Of a stretch of DNA of 64,000 bases, positions 8,036 to 15,913 are shown in pieces. The first letter of the stretch is position 1, and each line of letters opens with the position of its first letter. Below the pieces are notes generated by a model that saw nothing but the letters and a program-made list of their open reading frames with translations, made no database searches and was not told where the DNA came from. The translations under genes and the position numbers were made by a program. The stretch comes from Clostridia bacterium (lineage in GTDB: Bacteria; Bacillota; Clostridia; Christensenellales; Aristaeellaceae). The DNA lies in assembly GCA_017395065.1 (NCBI GenBank), contig JAFPWH010000021.1, forward strand, positions 119,776 through 183,775. The letters are read 5' to 3'.

Positions 8036-8584
8036 ATGAATATGCGAAAGACCAATCTGAGCGATTTGACGCACATCGCGCTGTTTGCCGCGGTCATGGC
8101 CGTGTGCTCGTGGATCTCCGTTCCGATGACGGTGCCCTTTACGCTGCAGACCTTCGGGGTGTTCCTGGCGGTAAGGCTGCTGGGCGGCAAAAAAGGCACG
8201 GTCGCACTGATGCTCTACATGCTTTTGGGGCTCGTGGGACTGCCCGTGTTTTCGGGCTTCAAGTCCGGGCCGGCGGCGCTGATCGGCCCCACAGGCGGCT
8301 ATCTGGTCGGCTTTTTCCTGATCAGCGGCCTGTACTGGGCGCTTGAGAAAAAGCTGGAAAACCGCTTTTTGAAAGACGCCGTGCTGTACGCGGGGCTGCT
8401 TTTGTGCTACGCGCTGGGTACCGCGTGGTTCGTGTATCTTATGGGTCTCAAGGGTTCGCAGGTCAGCGTGGGCTACGCGCTGAGCGTGTGCGTGCTGCCC
8501 TTCATGATCCCCGATTTTGCCAAACTCGTACTGAGCGACCTTGCCGCTTCTCAGCTGACGCGCGCGCTGAAAAGGCTGAGGTGA
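8036..8584 (+). CDS. bioY: BioY family biotin transporter substrate-binding subunit
   Basis: The 182-residue hydrophobic protein has about six membrane segments and BioY motifs: PFTLQTFGVFLA near the N-terminus, GLPVFSGF with GPTGGYLVGF, and a C-terminal PDFAKLVLS. It is the S component that captures biotin, usually working with a shared ECF energising module not seen here. The Shine-Dalgarno is weak (GGGAT); the start may be ATG 8036 or 8042. Stop and msrC start are 4 bases apart. Confidence 0.92.
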   Translation: MNMRKTNLSDLTHIALFAAVMAVCSWISVPMTVPFTLQTFGVFLAVRLLGGKKGTVALMLYMLLGLVGLPVFSGFKSGPAALIGPTGGYLVGFFLISGLYWALEKKLENRFLKDAVLYAGLLLCYALGTAWFVYLMGLKGSQVSVGYALSVCVLPFMIPDFAKLVLSDLAASQLTRALKRLR

Positions 8585-8588
8585 CAGG

Positions 8589-9050
8589 ATGACCGATTAC
8601 GGATTGCTTATCGAGCAGGCCGTCGAGCTCACGCGGGACATCCCCTACGAGACGGCCAACCTCGCAAACCTGTCTGCGTTGATTTTCGATGGACTCGAAA
8701 AAGTGAATTGGGCAGGGTTTTATGAGCTCAAAGGCGATAAACTGGTGCTTAGCTGCTTTCAGGGAAAGCCCGCCTGCGTGATTTTGCCCCTGAGCAGGGG
8801 CGTGTGCGCGGAAGCTGCACGCACGGGCAGTGTGGTAAACGTGCCGGACGTACACGCGTTTTCGGGTCACATCGCCTGCGACAGCGCCTCCGCGTCCGAG
8901 ATCGTGCTGCCCTTAAACGATCCGTCCGGCAAAGTAAAATACGTGCTGGACATAGACAGCCCCGTCCGCAGCCGCTTTACGGCGGAAGACGAAGCAGGGC
9001 TCACAAAGCTCGCCCGGGCCATAGAACGCATACTGTTCCCCGCCGGATGA
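8589..9050 (+). CDS. msrC: Free methionine-(R)-sulfoxide reductase, GAF domain
   Basis: The 153-residue single-GAF protein has the signature NWAGFY, FQGKPACV, SRGVCAEAA and HIACDSASASEIVLP. The three cysteines in PAC, GVC and IAC correspond to the catalytic and resolving cysteines of fRMsr. It reduces free methionine-R-sulfoxide in the cytoplasm. It is probably cotranscribed with bioY. Confidence 0.92.
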   Translation: MTDYGLLIEQAVELTRDIPYETANLANLSALIFDGLEKVNWAGFYELKGDKLVLSCFQGKPACVILPLSRGVCAEAARTGSVVNVPDVHAFSGHIACDSASASEIVLPLNDPSGKVKYVLDIDSPVRSRFTAEDEAGLTKLARAIERILFPAG

Positions 9051-9077
9051 GCCTCTGTTTCCGTCGTTCGATACCGA

Positions 9078-9113
9078 TGCCGCGAAGGCTGCACGCCCGC
9101 GGCACCGTTTTTT
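9078..9113 (+). terminator. Intrinsic terminator after msrC
   Basis: TGCCGCG (9078-9084) and CGCGGCA (9098-9104) form a stem followed by a T6 run. It ends the plus-strand degV-bioY-msrC unit and just touches the stop of the convergent PII-like gene. Confidence 0.7.
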
Positions 9114-9789
9114 ACTCTTCTTTTTCCGCGTCCTCCGCGCTTCTTAGGCCCATGGCCGCGCTGACGGGCAGGGAGAAGGCGATCGCTCCGGCCTCCGTGC
9201 CCTTGCCGCAGCTTTTGAGGACAGCCTTCATGATCGCCGTCTTTTCCTCCGCCTTGGCGACGATGAGGATCATTTCCTTTTCGTCCGACAGCGTCAGGTT
9301 GTAAAAGCGCTCGGACGCCTTGTTCGCGGTGCCCTTCGCGTGCAGGATCGTGCCGCCCCTTGCGCCTGCGCCCACGGCCGCGTCCATGATCTGCTCGGAA
9401 AAGCCCTCGTTGGCGATGACAAGGATCATCTCCGATGCGTACTCGTCCTGCCTTTGGGTAACGTAGGACGGATCGTTTCCCTGTAAGAATTCCAAGGTCT
9501 TTGCGCCTCCTATGCTTTTGATGGGCAGTGCGACGGAAATGCCGTTGCCGGGCGCGTCGATGAACATTTCGCGCTTTACCGCCCGCATGAGCTTTTGGGT
9601 GCTCTCTTCCCCCGCCGCGGAAAACACGGCACATTTGGGATTGTCTTCCAGCCCCAGCCTGTCGAGCAGCCGCTTTGAGGCCGTGCCCCTGCCGCGAAGC
9701 TCCAGGCTGAGCTGAAGGCCCAGCTTTCGCAGTATGCTTAAATACTTTTCCATCTGCAGGGGCTCGATAACGGTGATTATCAGATTCAT
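9112..9789 (-). CDS. Tandem PII-like signalling protein
   Basis: The 225-residue protein appears to contain two PII/GlnB-like ferredoxin folds. The C-terminal half is clearest, with GARGGTILHAKGT, EKEMILIVAK and FSLPVSAAMG; the N-terminal half begins NLIITVIEPLQMEKY. PII proteins sense energy or nitrogen metabolites and bind membrane transporters. The start overlaps the DUF1538 stop as ATGA, so this is probably a partner that gates that transporter. A longer in-frame reading upstream only covers the antisense-like frame of the DUF1538 gene. Confidence 0.82.
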   Translation of the reverse strand: MNLIITVIEPLQMEKYLSILRKLGLQLSLELRGRGTASKRLLDRLGLEDNPKCAVFSAAGEESTQKLMRAVKREMFIDAPGNGISVALPIKSIGGAKTLEFLQGNDPSYVTQRQDEYASEMILVIANEGFSEQIMDAAVGAGARGGTILHAKGTANKASERFYNLTLSDEKEMILIVAKAEEKTAIMKAVLKSCGKGTEAGAIAFSLPVSAAMGLRSAEDAEKEE

Positions 9790-11333
9790 CGCCGCGCCTC
9801 CATGATTTCTATGATCTCTTCGTCTCCCGAAGCGTCCGGCGTCTTCCTGCGCTTTGCCAGGAGCTTTGCCGCCGCGCCCATCAGCTGAACGGATATGAGC
9901 GGCATCATCGCCACCAGCGCCACCACGCCGAAAGCGTCCGAGAGCGGGTTTCCGCCGGAAGCCTCGCTGGCGCCGAGCATGAACTGCAGCATGAACGTCG
10001 CGGTCATCGGCCCCGAGGCGACGCCGCCGGAGTCGAACGCGATGGCTGTGTAAAGGTCCGGCACGAAAAAGCTGAGCGCCAGCGCCAGCGCATAGCCGGG
10101 CACGAGAAAGTACATGATGCTCACGCCCGTGAGCACCCGCGTCATGCTCAGCGCCATCGCCGCGCTGATGGCGACGGAGAGGCTGAGCCTTACGCTCTTG
10201 CCGGGGATCGCGCCCGCGCTGACCTTCTCGATCTGCTTTTCGAGCGTGAAGACCGCGGGCTCCGCGGAGATGATGAACCAGCCCAGAATCGCGGAGAGCG
10301 GGATCAGCAGATACTTGAAGGCGCTTTGGGCGATCAGGCTTCCGAGCACCCGGCCAAGCGCCGAAAAGCCCACGTTCACGCCGGTCAGAAACAAAACCAG
10401 CCCGCCGTAGGTGATCCAAAGTCCCAGAAGGATCCTGCCGCACGCCCTGGGCTTCAGATGCAGCGAAATCATCTGAAACAGCGCAAAGGCAGCCAGCACG
10501 GGCGACAGCGACAGTGCGATCTCGAGCATATACCCGGGGATGGCGCGCAGATAATGATGCCCGAGCTGCGTGGTGGTTTTCCAGGTATCGACGGCCTGTG
10601 CCCCGTCCCCCGCGGGCGCTTTGCGGAAAAAGCAGCTAAGCAGCATGACCGCGAGCACCGGCCCGATCGAGCACAGCGCGACGAGACCGAAGGAGTCGCT
10701 CTCGGCGCGGCGGTCCGAGCGGATATAGGAAACGCCCACGCCGAAGGCCAGTACGAAGGGCACGGTCATGGGCCCGGTCGTTACGCCGCCCGAATCGAAG
10801 GCCATGGCGAGCTGCTGAGCGGGCGCGAAAAGCGACAGGCCGAACACGACGGCGTAGCCGATCAAAAGCAGGTATCTCAGCTTTATGCCGAAGATCATTC
10901 GCGCCATCGCCAGCGCAAGAAACGCGCCGACTCCCACGCCCACGACGGCGATGAGCAGCGCGGTGTTGATGTGCGGCACGGTTTCAGCCAGCACCTTGAG
11001 GTCGGGCTCCGCGACCGTGACGAACACGCCGAGGGCGAAGCTCACCGAGAGGATCAGCGGCAGCTTTTTGCTTTTGGTCAAAGCGGAGCTCATGTGGCTT
11101 CCGATGTTGGTCAGAGAGTTTTCGCTGCCCAGCGTGAACAGGGCCATGCCGACGATCACCATGATCGAGCCGATCAAAAAGGCGAGCATGAGGTCTGTGG
11201 GCGCGGGCACGGCCAGCAGGCAAAGCGCCGCGACCACCAACACGATGGGCAGCACCGATACGGCGGATTCCTGCAGTTTGTTTCTGAAGATGCGCTTTCT
11301 GCCCGCGCTGAAAAAACGGTACGCGTGGTTCAA
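9786..11333 (-). CDS. DUF1538 family membrane transporter, tandem repeat
   Basis: The 515-residue protein has about 12 membrane segments in two homologous halves. Each half contains the same loop: AFDSGGVTTGPMT around residue 180 and AFDSGGVASGPMT around 435. This is the DUF1538 signature. Some members have been reported as cation/proton antiporters, but the substrate here is unknown. It has its own promoter upstream and is translationally coupled to a PII-like regulator. Confidence 0.85.
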   Translation of the reverse strand: MNHAYRFFSAGRKRIFRNKLQESAVSVLPIVLVVAALCLLAVPAPTDLMLAFLIGSIMVIVGMALFTLGSENSLTNIGSHMSSALTKSKKLPLILSVSFALGVFVTVAEPDLKVLAETVPHINTALLIAVVGVGVGAFLALAMARMIFGIKLRYLLLIGYAVVFGLSLFAPAQQLAMAFDSGGVTTGPMTVPFVLAFGVGVSYIRSDRRAESDSFGLVALCSIGPVLAVMLLSCFFRKAPAGDGAQAVDTWKTTTQLGHHYLRAIPGYMLEIALSLSPVLAAFALFQMISLHLKPRACGRILLGLWITYGGLVLFLTGVNVGFSALGRVLGSLIAQSAFKYLLIPLSAILGWFIISAEPAVFTLEKQIEKVSAGAIPGKSVRLSLSVAISAAMALSMTRVLTGVSIMYFLVPGYALALALSFFVPDLYTAIAFDSGGVASGPMTATFMLQFMLGASEASGGNPLSDAFGVVALVAMMPLISVQLMGAAAKLLAKRRKTPDASGDEEIIEIMEARR

Positions 11334-11405
11334 GCTTATCAGATCCTTCCGTCCCCGGTGCGGGCCGCGCCGGGAGGTCTTAAGATTTTGCGGCGATTGA
11401 TACTA

Positions 11406-11434
11406 AGCATACCGCAGAGCGGGCTTTTTTTCAA
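11406..11434 (-). promoter_or_regulatory. Promoter for the DUF1538-PII operon
   Basis: TTGAAA (11429-11434) and TATGCT (11406-11411) on the minus strand are separated by 17 bases, about 70 bases upstream of the ATG. Confidence 0.7.
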
Positions 11435-11501
11435 GCAAAACCGTGTTTCAAAAGCTTTACATTTTTTGCGCGCCGTTTTTGCGCGTTTTCGCCCGTATTT
11501 C

Positions 11502-11531
11502 TTGACAGTCCGAAGTATTTTGTGCTAAAAT
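11502..11531 (+). promoter_or_regulatory. Promoter for the flippase-like gene
   Basis: TTGACA (11502-11507) and TAAAAT (11526-11531) with an 18-base spacer lie about 30 bases upstream of ATG 11560. Confidence 0.75.
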
Positions 11532-11559
11532 CCCTGCATGCAATGCGGGAGGCTGTTTT

Positions 11560-12678
11560 ATGAAAAATCTGGCAAAAAAACTGCTGAACCTGTTGGTCAT
11601 CGCGCTGACGCTGGGCTTCGTGCTGTACACGGCGTTCAAAAACGGCGATCTGAACGAATCGCTCAAATCGCTTTCCTCGATGAAGCCGCTGTACGTGTGC
11701 ATAGGCTTCGTGTGCACCTTCGCGTCCATCTTTCTCTACGGCGTGGGCGCGTGGTCGGCGCTCAAGCAAATGGGGCACAAGATTTCGCTTCTCCACATGT
11801 TCGGCATCGCCGTCATCAGCGAATTCTATTCCGGCATCACGCCCGGCGCAACCGGCGGCCAGCCGGTGGCCGTCTATCAGATGCACAAGCGCGGCCTGCC
11901 CGTCGGGGATTCGACGAGTTCGCTTCTGATGCCCCACATTTGCTTTCACATCATGCTCGTCGTGTGCACGACCGTCCTGGGCATCGTGTTCCGCAGGTTC
12001 ATCGCGGAGCAAACGGGCTCCCGGCTTTGGATACTGATCCTGGGCTACGTTCTGAATATCCTTATGACCTTCGGGTTCATCATGCTGTGCTTTACGAAAA
12101 AGCCCGTAAGGCTGATACTGAAATTCGTCGTGTGGCTGTGCAAAAAGCTGCATTTCAAAAAGATCGCCGCGAAGGAACAAAGCATGCTGAAGACAGCGGA
12201 CCGCTTTTATAACGGCATGCACCGCCTGTACAACAACCGCGTCGAATTCGTGCAGCAATTGATCTACGCCGCCGCCCGCCTGCTGCTTTTGTGCAGCGTG
12301 CAGTACTGGGTCTATCTTGGGCTCGGGCTCAGAGGCGCAGGGTTCGGCGCGATGCTCACGATGGGCGTCATGCAGTACTGCGCCGCCGCCTACACGCCCC
12401 TGCCCGGCGCTTCCGGCGCGCAGGAGGGCGTTTTCGCGCTGTTCTTTGCGGGCGTAATGCCGGGAAGCCTCACGGTCGCGGGCATGCTCGCGTGGCGTTT
12501 TCTGAGCTTCTACTCCGTTTTGGCCATCGGGCTCGTGGTCTATCTGTGCATGAAGGTGCGCACCCGCGTGGAGATCAAGCACGAGACGGGTCAGAGCGCG
12601 CCCCTGCTGCAGCCGGACTTTGTCGAATCCGGCCGCGAACTGATCGACAGCGAGGACAGTACGGAAACGAACGAATAG
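11560..12678 (+). CDS. LPG synthase/flippase-like integral membrane protein (UPF0104 type)
   Basis: The 372-residue protein has about eight membrane segments and the conserved loops TPGATGGQPVAVYQM near residue 103 and PLPGASGAQEGVF near 280, typical of the lysylphosphatidylglycerol synthetase transmembrane domain family (YbhN/AglD-like). Members flip or modify lipids or glycolipids. It lacks the C-terminal aminoacyl-transferase domain of MprF, so I infer a flippase-like or glycolipid role. The C-terminal tail of about 35 residues is acidic and cytoplasmic. It is a single-gene unit with its own promoter and terminator. Confidence 0.85.
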   Translation: MKNLAKKLLNLLVIALTLGFVLYTAFKNGDLNESLKSLSSMKPLYVCIGFVCTFASIFLYGVGAWSALKQMGHKISLLHMFGIAVISEFYSGITPGATGGQPVAVYQMHKRGLPVGDSTSSLLMPHICFHIMLVVCTTVLGIVFRRFIAEQTGSRLWILILGYVLNILMTFGFIMLCFTKKPVRLILKFVVWLCKKLHFKKIAAKEQSMLKTADRFYNGMHRLYNNRVEFVQQLIYAAARLLLLCSVQYWVYLGLGLRGAGFGAMLTMGVMQYCAAAYTPLPGASGAQEGVFALFFAGVMPGSLTVAGMLAWRFLSFYSVLAIGLVVYLCMKVRTRVEIKHETGQSAPLLQPDFVESGRELIDSEDSTETNE

Positions 12679-12695
12679 ATCTATCCTTATACGCT

Positions 12696-12734
12696 GGGGC
12701 CGCCGCATTGGTTTATGCGGCGGCCCCTGTTTTA
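12696..12734 (+). terminator. Strong terminator between convergent genes
   Basis: A 12-bp stem (GGGGCCGCCGCA/TGCGGCGGCCCC) with a short loop is followed by TGTTTTAT on the plus strand. It ends the flippase-like gene. The convergent PPTase gene stops at 12739, and the hairpin may serve it too. Confidence 0.85.
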
Positions 12735-12738
12735 TCGC

Positions 12739-13404
12739 TTATTCTTTGAATTTGGGCAGGACGTCCGCCTCGCGCAAGGATGTGGGCTTTATCCCATCCT
12801 CATCCCACAGGCAGACGCGAAGCGGCGCGTTCGATAAAGCCGAAACGGAGAGGAGCACTTCGCCGAGGATAAGATACGTCTTTGTGTGTTCGTCAAGGGA
12901 GGACAGGCTTTGAGGCGCGAATGCGCCCGAACCGTTCATCTTGTACAGGCTTTCCTTGCGCGTCCATACGCCAAGGAGCGTAAGCGCGTCCGCCTGCGCG
13001 AAAAGAAGCTTTTCTTCGTCGTTCAGTATTCTATGGGCGATGCGTTCAAAGCGCCGTTTTTGCGCGGCGGACACTTCCTCGATGTCCGCGCCGACGGCTT
13101 TGTCGCTGATCGCCGCGGCGACCCAGTTATCGCTGTGGGACAGCGACAGGCACAGGTCGTCGCACAGCCATTTGCCTTCGGCGCTTTTTGTAAAGCGCAT
13201 ATCCTCCATGCGCCTGCCGAGGCGGGCGCGGACGAGCTGATCAAGCACACGCCAGTCCCAAATTTTACGCCGCCTGAGCGCGTCGTTTTGAACGCGCTCC
13301 GTCTCCATCGCCCGCTCGGGCGGGTAGACGGGCTGCGCCTGCACCGTTTCGGGCAGGCGCGAGAGCCAGACTTCGAGGCAAGGCACCGTTTTTTCGCAGG
13401 GCAT
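12739..13404 (-). CDS. 4'-phosphopantetheinyl transferase, Sfp type
   Basis: The 221-residue protein has LSLSHSDNWVAAAI, the Mg-binding GADIEEV and the WTRKESLYK motif of Sfp/AcpT enzymes. It transfers phosphopantetheine from CoA to a carrier protein, converting apo to holo form. An acyl carrier protein gene is at 50.5 kb. ATG 13404 is chosen because AAGGAG lies about 11 bases upstream. An ATG at 13440 lies at the predicted transcription start and cannot be used. Confidence 0.9.
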   Translation of the reverse strand: MPCEKTVPCLEVWLSRLPETVQAQPVYPPERAMETERVQNDALRRRKIWDWRVLDQLVRARLGRRMEDMRFTKSAEGKWLCDDLCLSLSHSDNWVAAAISDKAVGADIEEVSAAQKRRFERIAHRILNDEEKLLFAQADALTLLGVWTRKESLYKMNGSGAFAPQSLSSLDEHTKTYLILGEVLLSVSALSNAPLRVCLWDEDGIKPTSLREADVLPKFKE

Positions 13405-13442
13405 CCTCGGTTTTTCTCCTTCCGGGCAAGTCGTCTGCATTC

Positions 13443-13471
13443 ATTGTACGACAGGGAAAAGAAAAATGCAA
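13443..13471 (-). promoter_or_regulatory. Promoter for the PPTase gene
   Basis: TTGCAT (13466-13471) and TACAAT (13443-13448) on the minus strand with a 17-base spacer. The -35 is 10 bases from the palindrome at 13481-13497. Confidence 0.65.
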
Positions 13472-13480
13472 GCCGAATTT

Positions 13481-13497
13481 GTCGTTTGACAAACGAC
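13481..13497. promoter_or_regulatory. Perfect palindrome, candidate operator
   Basis: GTCGTTTGACAAACGAC is a perfect 8-bp inverted repeat around one central base. It lies between divergent promoters of the PPTase and VWA genes and covers the -35 region of the latter. A dimeric regulator is the likely ligand; none is encoded next to it. Confidence 0.65.
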
Positions 13498-13518
13498 CAC
13501 GGGCGTCTCTTTCTCCCC

Positions 13519-13524
13519 TATAAT
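13519..13524 (+). promoter_or_regulatory. -10 box of the VWA gene
   Basis: A perfect TATAAT lies about 40 bases before the start. At 17 bases the -35 (ACCACG) is poor; the nearby TTGACA is 27 bases away. Together with the palindrome this suggests an activator-dependent promoter. Confidence 0.5.
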
Positions 13525-13566
13525 GTGACCGTAAGCCAAACAGAGGCAAGCAAGGAGGAAAAGAAA

Positions 13567-14223
13567 ATGAAAAACGGAATCACGGAACTGGTATTCATAC
13601 TCGACCGCAGCGGCTCCATGGGCGGGCTGGAGGATGACACGATCGGCGGCTTCAATTCGCTGATCGAAAAGCAGAGGGACGTTCCCGGCAAGTGCTACGT
13701 ATCGACGGTGCTGTTCGACAACGTTTCCGAGGTGCTGCACGACCGCAGGACGCTGGACGAGATCGGCCCCATGACGAGAAAGGAGTACTTCGTTCGCGGC
13801 AGCACCGCGCTCATCGACGCGATCGGCGGCGCGATCCACCACATCGGCAACGTGCACAAGTACGCGCGCCCCGAAGACGTGCCCGAGAGGACACTGTTCG
13901 TGATCACCACCGACGGCTACGAAAACGCCAGTCACCTCTACACCGCGGACGAGGTCAGAAAGATGGTGGAGCGTCAGAAGGAAAAGTACGGCTGGGAATT
14001 TTTGTTCATCGGCGCGAACATCGATTCGGTACAGACCGCCGCCAGCTACGGCATCAGGCCGGAGAGGGCCGTGGACTTCCACGCCGACAAGAAGGGCATG
14101 GATACCGTTTACTGCGAGCTCGCGTCCAACATCCGGGAATACCGCCGCACGAGCAAGCTGGACGACGGCTGGAAGGACAACATCGACAAGGACTTTAACA
14201 GCAGAAAAACGAGCAGGAGGTAA
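13567..14223 (+). CDS. Von Willebrand factor A domain protein
   Basis: The 218-residue protein is essentially one VWA domain with a complete metal-ion-dependent adhesion site: DRSGS (Asp13, Ser15, Ser17), the Thr in RGSTALIDAIG and Asp in TTDGYENA. No signal peptide or membrane segment is seen, so it is cytoplasmic. Such proteins often act as scaffolds with a MoxR-type ATPase or in stress responses, but no partner is adjacent. ATG 13567 follows AAGGAGG. The function is unknown. Confidence 0.85.
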   Translation: MKNGITELVFILDRSGSMGGLEDDTIGGFNSLIEKQRDVPGKCYVSTVLFDNVSEVLHDRRTLDEIGPMTRKEYFVRGSTALIDAIGGAIHHIGNVHKYARPEDVPERTLFVITTDGYENASHLYTADEVRKMVERQKEKYGWEFLFIGANIDSVQTAASYGIRPERAVDFHADKKGMDTVYCELASNIREYRRTSKLDDGWKDNIDKDFNSRKTSRR

Positions 14224-14246
14224 GAATCCTCCCGCACAGGCAGGCA

Positions 14247-14274
14247 GGGCCGCTGCGAAAACACGCGGCGGCCC
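14247..14274. terminator. Hairpin between the convergent VWA and cobC genes
   Basis: GGGCCGC (14247-14253) and GCGGCCC (14268-14274) can pair, but neither strand has a T-run. It may limit readthrough or mark the 3' end of the cobalamin operon. Confidence 0.35.
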
Positions 14275-14280
14275 ATACTG

Positions 14281-14832
14281 TCATTCAAGATGCTGCCAGC
14301 TTCCGTCCGGATGAAGCACGTAGCCTTCGCCGCACTTTGGCTGATAGTCGAAATAGCTTCTCTCCGGTTTTGCGAAGGCGGCCATGATCGCCATGACCGT
14401 TCCGCCGTGGGCGACGACGGCGCAGTCCTCCCCCGCGTCAAAAAGACAAAGCGCCCGGAACGCGTGTACGCACCTTTCGGCGAATTTTTCGCGGCTCTCC
14501 CCGTTTGGAAAGGGAAGCTCGCCGCCCGAATCGATCCAGGCCTGATAGGCTGTGTTCCCGTTCAGCTCCGCGTAGTTTTTGCCTTCGAAGTCTCCGAAAT
14601 CGCATTCGCAGAAATCGGGAACGAGCTCGGGTTTTACGCTCGGATAAAGGAGCTCGGCGGACTGCACGCAGCGCGCCATGGGGCTTGCATAGACGCGCCT
14701 GACCTGCGGCAGGCGGAGCAAGCGAAGCTTTTCCGCTCCTTGCTCACAGAGCTTTTCGTCCGTTCTGCAGCCGATGTAGCGCCCTTCGAGGTTGCCCTGC
14801 GTAAGCCCGTGGCGGACGAGGTACACTTTCAT
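14281..14832 (-). CDS. cobC: Alpha-ribazole phosphatase, histidine phosphatase family
   Basis: The 183-residue protein starts MKVYLVRHG, the RHG phosphohistidine signature, with the second motif EGKNYAELNG, and VVAHGGTV near the C-terminus. In a cobalamin operon this fits CobC, which removes phosphate from alpha-ribazole-5'-phosphate or from cobalamin phosphate in lower-ligand assembly. The ATG overlaps the previous stop as ATGA. It is the last gene of the cob operon. Confidence 0.9.
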   Translation of the reverse strand: MKVYLVRHGLTQGNLEGRYIGCRTDEKLCEQGAEKLRLLRLPQVRRVYASPMARCVQSAELLYPSVKPELVPDFCECDFGDFEGKNYAELNGNTAYQAWIDSGGELPFPNGESREKFAERCVHAFRALCLFDAGEDCAVVAHGGTVMAIMAAFAKPERSYFDYQPKCGEGYVLHPDGSWQHLE

Positions 14833-15155
14833 TTGATTCGCACCCCGATCCCGCAGACGACGCGCACGACTTCGTCGCAGGCCTGCGCGATCACGCACAA
14901 CGCCCGGCCCACGGCCTCCCGGAAGGCGCGGTCGCGGGCGTCGATCGGCACGATCCCCGCGCCGACCTCGTTTGCGACGATCACGGCATTTGGCTTTTCG
15001 GCGCAGATCTGTGCCGCGAAAGCGCGCGCGTCCCGGCCGGCGTCCGTTTGGCGCCGCACCTCCTCGTGAAAGGCATAAACGATCTCCGCGCCCGGGTTTT
15101 CGAGGGCGGCGAGCTCCTCCTGCCCCTGGTACGCGCCGCCGATATAGAGCTTCAA
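14829..15155 (-). CDS. Short CobU-like protein lacking the P-loop
   Basis: The 108-residue protein resembles the C-terminal half of adenosylcobinamide kinase/guanylyltransferase, with VIVANEVGAGIVP at 58-70. The N-terminus reads LYIGGAYQGQ, a degraded remnant of the GGxxSGKS loop, and the His used for guanylylation is absent. The start is TTG 15155, overlapping the cobS stop, with GGGAGG nine bases upstream. A complete cobU lies upstream, so this one may be a regulator or subunit of CobU. It is not a frameshift fragment, as cobS separates the two. Confidence 0.75.
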   Translation of the reverse strand: MKLYIGGAYQGQEELAALENPGAEIVYAFHEEVRRQTDAGRDARAFAAQICAEKPNAVIVANEVGAGIVPIDARDRAFREAVGRALCVIAQACDEVVRVVCGIGVRIK

Positions 15156-15913
15156 ATCAGTTTTCCTCCCATCGTGACCGCGGCGATCAGGCATAATTCG
15201 AGCGTCTGGGAATACCAGCCCGCAAGGTCGCCCGTGACGCCGCCGAATTGCTTATAGGCCATGTGCCGGTAGTAAAGCGTGACAATCGCAGTCAGTGCGG
15301 CACAAAGGAGCGCAAGCCAAAAACCGCCGACGCACCATACCCCAAGGCACAAAAGCGCGTAGACGCCGCCGCTTACAGCGACCATGCGCCTGCGGGCAGC
15401 CGAGGCGAACTTGTCCAGCATGCCCTCGGGCCTCGCGGAACGAAGCACGGTCAGCGCCCAGGCGCTCATCGCGCGGGAAAGCACGAAGCACGCGCCGATC
15501 TGCGCGCCGAGGACGGGCTTTGCCTCGGACAGAAGCGCCGCAGAAAGCAGCATATAGGCCGCGCAGCCCATTACCGCGAACGCGCCGACGCGGCTGTCCT
15601 TCAGTATCTCCAGCTTTTTCTCTTTGGGCTGCCAGGAGGCCAGCGCGTCCGTCGTGTCCATGAAGCCGTCCATGTGGATGCCGCCGGTCACGAGGAGCGG
15701 AAGACACGCGCCGAGCGCGCCCTGAAGAAACGCGCTTATCTTCAGCCGGGCACACACGGCCAGCCACAGCCACACCAGCGCTCCGATCACGGCGCCCACG
15801 AGCGGGAAAAAGCACATGGCGTATTTGCGGTTTTCCTCCGTCCATTCCACCTGCGGCATGGGCAGGCGCGAATAGGTGGAAAACGCGATGACGGCAGATC
15901 TTAGAATTCGCAT
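15152..15913 (-). CDS. cobS: Adenosylcobinamide-GDP ribazoletransferase (cobalamin synthase)
   Basis: The 253-residue integral membrane protein has FSTYSRLPMP at the N-terminus, the GGIHMDGFMDTTDAL motif near 77-91, DSRVGAFAVMG and a late GGVTGDLAGW. These are diagnostic for CobS, which joins adenosylcobinamide-GDP and alpha-ribazole(-phosphate) at the membrane. It overlaps cobU by 13 bases. Confidence 0.96.
   Translation of the reverse strand: MRILRSAVIAFSTYSRLPMPQVEWTEENRKYAMCFFPLVGAVIGALVWLWLAVCARLKISAFLQGALGACLPLLVTGGIHMDGFMDTTDALASWQPKEKKLEILKDSRVGAFAVMGCAAYMLLSAALLSEAKPVLGAQIGACFVLSRAMSAWALTVLRSARPEGMLDKFASAARRRMVAVSGGVYALLCLGVWCVGGFWLALLCAALTAIVTLYYRHMAYKQFGGVTGDLAGWYSQTLELCLIAAVTMGGKLI

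Noticed and set aside
9790..10443. N-terminal extension of the PII-like gene
   Set aside because: It lies in another frame of the DUF1538 gene and has low-complexity Arg/Gly-rich content; the true start overlaps the stop as ATGA.
13486..13524. TTGACA with TATAAT as promoter of the VWA gene
   Set aside because: The spacer would be 27 bases; TTGACA belongs to the palindrome.
12886..13566. Upstream extension of the VWA gene
   Set aside because: The extra frame runs antisense through the PPTase gene; AAGGAGG and the promoter place the start at 13567.
14829..15155. Short CobU as a frameshifted remnant of cobU
   Set aside because: cobS lies between them and the short gene has its own ribosome-binding site and overlaps.
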